This document shows positions 6,618 through 11,543 of a stretch of DNA of 11,543 nucleotides, piece by piece (the first letter of the stretch is position 1; every line of letters starts with the position of its first letter). The stretch is from Atopobium sp. GTDB lineage: Bacteria > Actinomycetota > Coriobacteriia > Coriobacteriales > Atopobiaceae. The notes beneath the pieces are model-generated. The model had not been told where the DNA came from and made no database searches. It saw only the letters and a list, made by a program, of their open reading frames with translations. The stretch covers positions 1 through 11,543 of the forward strand of contig JABZGZ010000035.1 of the NCBI GenBank assembly GCA_015259105.1, given 5' to 3'. Both the position numbers and the translations under genes were made by a program.

Positions 6618-7013
6618 ATGAGCACACTTGACATTGATAACAACTCTCTTGGTGATGGTCTGCCTATCGTCTACGTTTTGTCAGACTCTCGTGGAGAGAC
6701 CGGTGCCGCAGTAGTTAAGGCTGCTGCTGCTCAGTTTGGCGATGAATCCGTAGAGATTGTAAGGGTTCCAAACATTCATAGCGTTGATGATGTTCGTGCA
6801 TACTTCAACGAGCATGAAGATGAGAATCGCCCTCGTGCAGTCTTCCACACTTTTGCAGATGGCTCTCTCAGAAGAGAGATTCGTCGTGAGCTTGATCAGC
6901 GCCTTATCCCATCAATCGATCTTCTGGGACCAGCGGTAAACGTTATTTCTACGCTTACCGGCGAAGAGCCAAGCCACGCAATTGGCGCATTCTTTGAGGG
7001 AGTTACTCGCTAA
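6618..7013 (+). CDS. PPDK/PEP-synthase regulatory protein family, N-terminal domain only (no P-loop half)
   Basis: The 131-residue product aligns with the N-terminal half of the bifunctional kinase/phosphorylase that inactivates and reactivates pyruvate,phosphate dikinase or PEP synthase (DUF299 / Kinase-PPPase family). Seen: IVYVLSDSRGETGAAVVKAA (17-36; usual family form SDSTGET or SDGTGET), VFHTFADGSLRREIRREL (75-92), and PSIDLLGPAVNVI (98-110). Family members are about 270 residues, and their second half carries a Walker A P-loop followed by a kinase domain; none of this is present. The reading frame ends at 7013, and a strong terminator begins 33 bp later, with no remnant of the missing half between. 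AAAGGG sits 7 nt before the ATG, so it is a properly equipped gene rather than an obvious wreck. The next gene is ppdK, its expected target. It may be a stand-alone binding or scaffold domain, one half of a split regulator, or a tidy truncation. Catalysis as in the full-length family is unlikely. Confidence 0.75.
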   Translation: MSTLDIDNNSLGDGLPIVYVLSDSRGETGAAVVKAAAAQFGDESVEIVRVPNIHSVDDVRAYFNEHEDENRPRAVFHTFADGSLRREIRRELDQRLIPSIDLLGPAVNVISTLTGEEPSHAIGAFFEGVTR

Positions 7014-7046
7014 GAGAGTGCTGATGCCTCAAAATATCAAAAAGTT

Positions 7047-7080
7047 AAATGAGCATCCATTTGGGGTGCTCATTTTCTTT
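7047..7080 (+). terminator. Intrinsic terminator after the half-length regulator
   Basis: AAATGAGCATCC (7047-7058) pairs with GGGTGCTCATTT (7064-7075) as a 12-bp stem with one G-T pair and a 5-nt loop, followed by a T-rich tract (TTTTCTTT, 7073-7080). It separates the upstream transcript from ppdK. The A-rich left base could give partial activity on the opposite strand, but no minus-strand gene ends here. Confidence 0.85.
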
Positions 7081-7125
7081 ATGGAGAATTTCACAATTTG
7101 CAACCATAAGTTTACAAATCATTCT

Positions 7126-7151
7126 GTGAACGGTCGATATTGACCGCTCAC
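7126..7151. promoter_or_regulatory. 26-bp imperfect palindrome, likely operator of ppdK
   Basis: The left arm GTGAACGGTCGAT (7126-7138) and right arm ATTGACCGCTCAC (7139-7151) are complementary at 11 of 13 positions, with mismatches at the fifth and eleventh pairs. The centre abuts a TTGACC -35 box (7140-7145), so a dimeric regulator bound here would control access of RNA polymerase. I do not recognise the motif as a known regulator site. Confidence 0.55.
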
Positions 7152-7168
7152 CGTTATTTTGTTCAGAT
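7140..7168 (+). promoter_or_regulatory. Putative ppdK promoter
   Basis: TTGACC (7140-7145, five of six) and TCAGAT (7163-7168, four of six) are separated by 17 bp. Transcription would start near 7175 and leave a leader of about 120 nt. An alternative -10, TACTAT at 7190-7195, has no good -35. The upstream terminator means ppdK needs its own promoter somewhere in this gap. Confidence 0.5.
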
Positions 7169-7174
7169 GAATCG

Positions 7175-7294
7175 CGTAGGTTGGTAACATACTATGAATG
7201 TGAGGACAGAACCAACTTTGTTTGGTTTGATGTCTTTGCGTTCAATTGTGTTGGTGCACGCTTTGCGTGTGACAGTTTGAGAGTTTGGAGTGTT
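7175..7294 (+). promoter_or_regulatory. ppdK 5' leader with competing stems and a 28-codon small ORF
   Basis: Segment AGGTTGGT (7178-7185) can pair with ACCAACTT (7211-7218); the overlapping AACCAA (7210-7215) can instead pair with TTGGTT (7222-7227) as a tight hairpin; GTTGGT recurs at 7250-7255 as a third possible partner. A further hairpin, TGCACGC or longer around a TTT loop (7255-7271), ends 16 nt before the GGAG at 7287. A short frame from ATG 7194 to TGA 7280 would encode 28 residues and end 14 nt before ppdK; it lacks a clear ribosome-binding site. Mutually exclusive stems suggest an attenuator-like switch, but the region is G/T-rich and the pairing may be chance. No known riboswitch is recognised. 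Confidence 0.3.
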
Positions 7295-10057
7295 ATGTCC
7301 GAGAAGCACGTTTACAGCTTCGGAAAGGACCACGCCGGTAACGATGTTACTGAGGTCGCTGGCGCATCCGTAGAAGAGGCAAAGTGGATTGTTGGTGGCA
7401 AGGGAGCAAACCTTGCAGAGATGTCTAAGATTGGTCTGCCTGTACCTCCAGGATTCTCAATTACTTGCCAAACTTGCGTTGCTTATTCCAACAACGGCAA
7501 CGTCTGGCCTGAGGGCGTCACTGATGAGATTGACGCTGCTATGGCTACCCTTGAGGAGCGCATGGGCAAGAAGCTCGGCGATGCAGAAGATCCACTGCTT
7601 GTCTCCGTCCGTTCTGGTGCACCATTCTCCATGCCTGGCATGATGGACACTGTTCTTAACCTTGGTCTTAACGATGAGTCCGTTCAGGGCCTCATTAAGC
7701 AGACTGGTAACGAGCGCTTTGCTTGGGACTCTTACCGTCGTTTTGTTCAGATGTTCTCTGGCGTTGTTATGGGCGTCTCTGGACAGCTCTTTGAGGATGC
7801 AATTGCTGCTAAGAAGGCCGAGAAGGGCGTTAAGCTTGATACAGAGCTGGACGCAAACGACCTTCGTGACCTTGTAACTTGGTTCAAGGGCATCTTTGCA
7901 GCAAACGTTGATGTTAAGGAGCACCCAGAGGTCTCCAAGAACGGCTACGCTGTCTTCCCATCTGATCCTTACCTCCAGCTCCGCCTTGCTGAGCAGGCAG
8001 TCTTTGGTTCATGGATGAACGACCGCGCAATCCTTTACCGCAAGCAGAACAAGATTCCTGATGAGCTTGGTACTGCAGTTAACGTTCAGGTCATGGTCTT
8101 TGGTAACAAGGGTGAGACTTCTGCAACTGGCGTTGCATTTACTCGTAACCCTGCAGATGGTACTAACGAGCGCTACGGCGACTTCCTGATCAACGCTCAG
8201 GGCGAGGACGTTGTTGCTGGTATTCGTAATACTGAGCCTATTGCAGACCTCGTTAAGGTTCCTGCACTCAAGGAGGCAGGCGAGGAGCTCTTCCACGTCT
8301 TTGAGATTCTTGAGGATCACTACGCAGACATGATGGACATCGAGTTCACCATTGAGAATGGTAAGCTCTGGATGCTTCAGACTCGTGTTGGTAAGCGTAC
8401 CGCTCTCTCTGCACTTAAGGTTGCAATTCAGATGTACGAAGAGGGCCGTATTACTAAGGAGCAGGCTGTTTCCCGCGTTGCTCCTGAGCAGCTCGATCAG
8501 CTTCTGCACCCACAGTTTGATCCTAACGCTGAGTACGAGACCATTGCTAAGGGTCTTAACGCTTCTCCTGGTGCAGCTGTTGGTGCTGCAGTCTTCTCTT
8601 CTGCAGACGCTGAGGCTTTTGCAGAGGCAGGCAAGCCTTGTATTCTTGTCCGTTGGGAGACCACTCCAGATGACCTCCACGGCATGGTTGCTGCAGAGGG
8701 CATCCTAACTTCCCACGGCGGCAAGACCAGCCACGCAGCTGTTATTGCTCGTGGTATGGGCGCTCCTTGCGTCTGCGGTGTTGATACACTTCGCATTGAC
8801 GCTGCTAACAAGCGCTTCACCGTTGCTGATTCCGGCCTTGTTGTTAACGAGGGCGATGTAATCTCCATCGACGGTACCACTGGTGACGTCATCCTTGGTG
8901 CTGTTGAGCTTGTTCAGCCAGAGCTTTCTGGTGACCTTCAGACCATCCTTGCATGGGCAGATGAGGTCCGCCTTGACGAGTCCCGTGGTCGCGTCATTGG
9001 CGTACGTGCAAACGCTGATAACCCAGCAGATGCTCAGACTTCCGTTGATAACGGCGCTGAGGCAATTGGTCTTGACCGTACAGAGCACATGTTCCTTGGT
9101 GAGCGTAAGCACCTCATTCAGGACTTCATCCTTGCAGACTCTGAGGACGTTAAGCAGCTTGCTATCGAGCAGCTTGGCCGTGCTCAGAAGGGTGACTTCC
9201 TTGGCATGTTCAAGGTAATGGATGGCAAAGACGTTGTTGTCCGTCTTCTTGACCCACCACTGCATGAGTTCCTTGATTCCCCACGTGAGCTTGACGTTGA
9301 GATTGCTCATGATGAGGAGCAGGGTAAGGACGCCGCTGCAAAGCGTGCTCTTCTCGCTAAGTTTGATGCCTTCCAGGAGGCAAACCCAATGCTCGGCCTC
9401 CGTGGCTGCCGCCTTGGCCTTGTCTACCCAGAGCTCAACGTTATGCAGGTTCGCGCTATCGCAAGCGCAGCTGCAGAGCTCAAGCGCGTTGGTCTTGACC
9501 CTCGCCCAGAGATCATGGTTCCTCTGGTTGGCTTCGAAGAGGAGCTCATCCAGGTCCGTGAAGAGGTTGAGGAGACCATCAAGCAGGTTGCTGATGAGTA
9601 CGGTGTTGAGCTCAACATCCCAGTTGGTACCATGATCGAGCTCCCACGTGCAGCTATCATGTCTGAGGAGATTGCTAAGCACGCAGACTTCTTCTCCTTC
9701 GGTACTAACGACCTCACCCAGACTTGCCTTGGCTTCTCTCGTGACGACGTTGAGTCCGCATTCATGCCTCTCTATCTTGAGCGCAAGATTGTTAAGACCA
9801 ACCCATTTGCAACCCTTGATAAGGGTGTCGCAGAGCTTGTCCGTATGGGCGTTGAGGGTGGCCGTAAGGGTAATCCTAACCTCACCATTGGTGTCTGCGG
9901 TGAGACCGGTGGCGATCCAGAGTCCATCCACATGTACTACAATCTTGGTCTTGACTATGTCTCCTGCTCACCATACCGTGTACCAATTGCACGTCTTGCT
10001 GCAGCACAGGCTAAGATTCAGGCTAACGGTGGTCCACAGAAGATTGCTACTAAGTAG
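7295..10057 (+). CDS. ppdK: Pyruvate, phosphate dikinase
   Basis: Interconverts pyruvate + ATP + Pi with PEP + AMP + PPi through a swinging phospho-histidine; in anaerobes it often serves PPi-linked glycolysis. The 920-residue product (family about 870-900) has an N-terminal ATP-grasp domain with GGKGANLAEM from residue 32 and SVRSGAPFSMPGMMDTVLNLG (from about 107), a central swivelling domain with catalytic His480 in GGKTSHAAVIARGMG and regulatory Thr478 two residues before it, and a C-terminal PEP/pyruvate TIM barrel with R571 (GVRANAD), R650 (RLLDPPLHEF), TMIELPRAA, FGTNDLTQ and catalytic Cys868 in GVCGETGGDP (many relatives have GEHGGDP). The start is ATG 7295, giving the family-type MSEKHVYSFG with GGAG 4 nt upstream; the in-frame GTG at 7181 adds 38 unrelated residues. 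Strong codon bias implies heavy expression. The preceding gene is a half-length PPDK regulator. Confidence 0.97.
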   Translation: MSEKHVYSFGKDHAGNDVTEVAGASVEEAKWIVGGKGANLAEMSKIGLPVPPGFSITCQTCVAYSNNGNVWPEGVTDEIDAAMATLEERMGKKLGDAEDPLLVSVRSGAPFSMPGMMDTVLNLGLNDESVQGLIKQTGNERFAWDSYRRFVQMFSGVVMGVSGQLFEDAIAAKKAEKGVKLDTELDANDLRDLVTWFKGIFAANVDVKEHPEVSKNGYAVFPSDPYLQLRLAEQAVFGSWMNDRAILYRKQNKIPDELGTAVNVQVMVFGNKGETSATGVAFTRNPADGTNERYGDFLINAQGEDVVAGIRNTEPIADLVKVPALKEAGEELFHVFEILEDHYADMMDIEFTIENGKLWMLQTRVGKRTALSALKVAIQMYEEGRITKEQAVSRVAPEQLDQLLHPQFDPNAEYETIAKGLNASPGAAVGAAVFSSADAEAFAEAGKPCILVRWETTPDDLHGMVAAEGILTSHGGKTSHAAVIARGMGAPCVCGVDTLRIDAANKRFTVADSGLVVNEGDVISIDGTTGDVILGAVELVQPELSGDLQTILAWADEVRLDESRGRVIGVRANADNPADAQTSVDNGAEAIGLDRTEHMFLGERKHLIQDFILADSEDVKQLAIEQLGRAQKGDFLGMFKVMDGKDVVVRLLDPPLHEFLDSPRELDVEIAHDEEQGKDAAAKRALLAKFDAFQEANPMLGLRGCRLGLVYPELNVMQVRAIASAAAELKRVGLDPRPEIMVPLVGFEEELIQVREEVEETIKQVADEYGVELNIPVGTMIELPRAAIMSEEIAKHADFFSFGTNDLTQTCLGFSRDDVESAFMPLYLERKIVKTNPFATLDKGVAELVRMGVEGGRKGNPNLTIGVCGETGGDPESIHMYYNLGLDYVSCSPYRVPIARLAAAQAKIQANGGPQKIATK

Positions 10058-10088
10058 GTTTTCTTCTAGACACACTGCAACAAACTCT

Positions 10089-10115
10089 AGAGGGCGGCTT
10101 CGGTCGCCCTCTTTT
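10089..10115 (+). terminator. Intrinsic terminator of ppdK with UUCG tetraloop
   Basis: AGAGGGCGGC (10089-10098) pairs with GTCGCCCTCT (10103-10112), ten pairs including one G-T, around a TTCG loop closed by C-G, the very stable cUUCGg tetraloop. Four T residues follow (10112-10115). It starts 31 bp after the ppdK stop. Confidence 0.9.
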
Positions 10116-10141
10116 GCTAGATAGTAATATCCTGCTATTAT
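10114..10141 (+). promoter_or_regulatory. Putative dgt promoter
   Basis: TTGCTA (10114-10119, four of six) and TATTAT (10136-10141, five of six) are 16 bp apart. The -35 begins inside the T-tract of the ppdK terminator. Transcription near 10148 gives a leader of about 24 nt containing AAGGAGG (10161-10167). Confidence 0.5.
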
Positions 10142-10171
10142 GAGGTAAAGATGCAGGTACAAGGAGGTTCT

Positions 10172-11230
10172 ATGTTATCCATTAGACGAGAAGATCTTGA
10201 AGCTCGCGAGCATCAAATCTTATCTCCTGAAGCGGCTTTTTCTGATCAAAGTAAAGGTCGTGCGATTGCAGAGGAACCTGACCAGTACCGTACCTGTTAT
10301 CAGTGTGATAGAGATCGTATTTTGCATAGTAAGAGTTTCAGAAGACTTGCTCACAAGACACAGGTTTTTCTCGCCCCAGAAGGGGACCACTATAGGACTC
10401 GTCTTATTCATACGCTTGAGGTTTCGCAGATTGCACGCTCAATTGCGCGTCCTCTTGGCTTAAACGAAGACCTGACTGAGGCAATTGCACTTGGACATGA
10501 TTTAGGTCATACGCCGTTTGGCCATATTGGCGAGAAGGCGCTTTCGCACGCCATTAGCCTGTATAGGGGAATGGACCCCGATGCTCCAGAAAATGAGTAT
10601 ATTTTTGCCCATAATCAGCAGAGTGCTCGCATTGTTGAGTATCTGGAGAAAGACGGACAAGGTCTTAATCTTTCTCATGAGGTTATTGATGGTATTAGAT
10701 GCCATTCAGGTAATCTACGAGCAGAAACAGCAGAAGGAAGAATTGTTGCCATTTCGGACCGCATTGCGTATGTAACACACGATATTGATGACGCAAAACG
10801 AGCAGGACTTCTTTCGGAGGAGTATCTCCCAACTGAAGCTCGAGAGGTTCTTGGAAATAGCTCACCTGAGCGCATTGAAAACATGGTTCACGATATTGTC
10901 TCTGAGAGTTCTCGCGTAGGCGACATTAAAATGACTGACTCCATGTGGGGCGCCATGATGACCATGAGAGCTTTCTTGTTTGCTAATTTGTACGCATCAG
11001 GGGATGCAAAATATGAGGAGCCTAAGGCGTATGACCTCATCATTGAGCTGTTCGATTATTTTGTAAATCATCTAGATGAGGTTCCTGCAGAATATAAGTG
11101 TCATGACTTTGATCATCCAGAGATTCAGGTAGCAGATTATGTTTCTGGTATGACCGATAGATATGCAACAAGAGTGTTCGAAGATCTTCGTCTGCCTCGT
11201 TCCTGGGGTAAAAGAAGATATGTAAAGTAA
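10172..11230 (+). CDS. dgt: Deoxyguanosinetriphosphate triphosphohydrolase-like protein (HD superfamily)
   Basis: HD-domain hydrolase of the dGTPase family, which splits dNTPs into nucleoside and triphosphate and so adjusts dNTP pools. The 352-residue product has RTCYQCDRDRILHSKSFRRLAHKTQVF from residue 40, typical of the family, then metal ligands in order: H80 (RLIHTLEV), H109-D110 (ALGHDLGHTPFGH, with H113 and H118) and D196 (AISDRIAYVTHDIDDA). The length fits the shorter dGTPase-like subgroup. ATG 10172 is chosen because AAGGAGG lies 4 nt upstream; an ATG at 10151 would put that site inside the gene. In many bacteria this gene precedes dnaG and rpoD, but here rplS follows. No obvious terminator lies after the stop. 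Codon use is less biased than in ppdK. Substrate preference cannot be told from sequence. Confidence 0.92.
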   Translation: MLSIRREDLEAREHQILSPEAAFSDQSKGRAIAEEPDQYRTCYQCDRDRILHSKSFRRLAHKTQVFLAPEGDHYRTRLIHTLEVSQIARSIARPLGLNEDLTEAIALGHDLGHTPFGHIGEKALSHAISLYRGMDPDAPENEYIFAHNQQSARIVEYLEKDGQGLNLSHEVIDGIRCHSGNLRAETAEGRIVAISDRIAYVTHDIDDAKRAGLLSEEYLPTEAREVLGNSSPERIENMVHDIVSESSRVGDIKMTDSMWGAMMTMRAFLFANLYASGDAKYEEPKAYDLIIELFDYFVNHLDEVPAEYKCHDFDHPEIQVADYVSGMTDRYATRVFEDLRLPRSWGKRRYVK

Positions 11231-11249
11231 GTTTTATCTAAACTAACCC

Positions 11250-11278
11250 TTGTACAGTGGAAAGTATTCACGTATACT
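11250..11278 (+). promoter_or_regulatory. Putative rplS promoter
   Basis: TTGTAC (11250-11255) and TATACT (11273-11278, five of six) are exactly 17 bp apart. Predicted start is near 11285, giving a leader of about 60 nt. The spacer and -10 lie inside a perfect inverted repeat listed separately. Confidence 0.6.
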
Positions 11279-11282
11279 TTCC
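11259..11282. repeat. Perfect 9-bp inverted repeat over the rplS -10 box
   Basis: GGAAAGTAT (11259-11267) and ATACTTTCC (11274-11282) are exact reverse complements with a 6-bp centre, TCACGT. A further ACAG (11254-11257) and CTGT (11285-11288) extend the symmetry after a small gap. No T-run follows, so it is a poor terminator for dgt; its place over the promoter suits a repressor operator. I do not recognise the motif. Confidence 0.6.
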
Positions 11283-11343
11283 GTCTGTGTGTTAACTATG
11301 TGTCGTTCGCAAGGGCGTCGGCACCTCTAGAGATGAGGAAACA

Positions 11344-11543
11344 ATGGACTACATTCGCGCTATTGAGCGTCAGCAGATCCGCGAGGACATTCCTGAGGTC
11401 CGCGTTGGTGACAACGTAAAGGTTCACTATCGCATTGTCGAGGGTGACCGTACTCGTGAGCAGGTCTTCCAGGGTGACATCATTCGTCTTTCCGGCGAGG
11501 GTTCCCGTGAGACTTTTACCGTTCGTAAGATCAGCTTTGGCAT
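11344..11543 (+). CDS. rplS: 50S ribosomal protein L19, 3' end outside the window
   Basis: L19 sits at the subunit interface of the 50S particle near bridges to 16S rRNA. The visible 66 codons read MDYIRAIERQQIREDIPEVR, then VGDNVKVHYRIVEGDRTREQ and VFQGDIIRLSG, and reach the hallmark ETFTVRKISFG (56-66); the family length is about 115, so roughly half is present. ATG 11344 has GAGG 5 nt upstream (11335-11338), which a short CCTC (11324-11327) could mask in a 4-bp stem. Most bacteria place rplS right after trmD; here it stands 8.4 kb away with its own promoter. Codon bias is that of a highly expressed gene. Confidence 0.96.
   Translation, partial: MDYIRAIERQQIREDIPEVRVGDNVKVHYRIVEGDRTREQVFQGDIIRLSGEGSRETFTVRKISFG

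Noticed and set aside
7181..7294. GTG-initiated 38-residue N-terminal extension of PPDK
   Set aside because: The extension shows no similarity to PPDK N-termini, has no ribosome-binding site, and the ATG at 7295 gives the standard beginning.
8705..9931. 408-codon open frame on the minus strand inside ppdK
   Set aside because: It runs in codon register with ppdK, so stops can arise only from TTA, CTA or TCA sense codons, which this highly biased gene avoids. It ends exactly at a CTA Leu codon. The product resembles no family and has no ribosome-binding site.
11302..11330. Known L19 leader RNA upstream of rplS
   Set aside because: Only a short CGTTC-GCAA-GGGCG stem and a 4-bp stem masking the ribosome-binding site are visible; not enough to assign it to a described leader family.

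Overview
The window looks like a chromosomal housekeeping region of a low-to-mid GC actinobacterium of the class Coriobacteriia, probably Atopobiaceae (Atopobium/Lancefieldella-like). This is inferred from the Ala/Glu-rich tail on ribosomal protein S16 (an actinobacterial habit), the order rpsP-KH-rimM-trmD-lepB, a two-subunit glycyl-tRNA synthetase, a PPi-dependent glycolytic enzyme (PPDK) and a moderate base composition. The species cannot be fixed from sequence reading alone. No mobile element, CRISPR array, tRNA or rRNA was seen.

Layout. Positions 1-836 (minus strand) hold the first 278 codons of dinB (DNA polymerase IV). A 187-bp divergent intergenic region (837-1023) follows. It carries back-to-back promoters sharing a GTATAC core, a near-consensus Gram-positive type LexA/SOS box (865-878), and a leader hairpin just before the rpsP Shine-Dalgarno. 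Positions 1024-6556 (plus strand) are a tightly packed probable operon for translation and secretion: rpsP, khpA, rimM, trmD, lepB, glyQ, glyS. The first three genes use TTG, GTG and TTG starts. Positions 6618-7013 encode a 131-residue protein that matches only the N-terminal half of the PPDK/PEP-synthase bifunctional regulatory protein family; it lacks the P-loop kinase half and is closed by a clear terminator. Positions 7295-10057 encode a complete pyruvate, phosphate dikinase with its own upstream region: a 26-bp imperfect palindrome over the -35, and a roughly 120-nt leader with competing stems. A UUCG-capped terminator ends it. Positions 10172-11230 encode a dGTPase-like HD phosphohydrolase. 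From 11344 to the window end is the start of rplS (ribosomal protein L19), behind a promoter embedded in a perfect 9-bp inverted repeat.

How it fits together. The left operon makes or matures translation machinery: S16, a small KH RNA chaperone, the 30S maturation factor RimM, the m1G37 tRNA methylase TrmD and glycyl-tRNA synthetase, plus signal peptidase I. The middle unit is carbon metabolism (PPDK and a possible partner or regulator). dinB and dgt concern DNA damage and dNTP pools. rplS usually sits directly after trmD in bacteria; here about 8.4 kb of other genes lie between them.

The most unusual items are the half-length PPDK regulator next to an intact PPDK that keeps the regulatory Thr, the SOS box placed between dinB and the main ribosomal operon promoter, and the palindromic and alternative-stem control region of ppdK. 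No multi-gene system of unknown function is evident.
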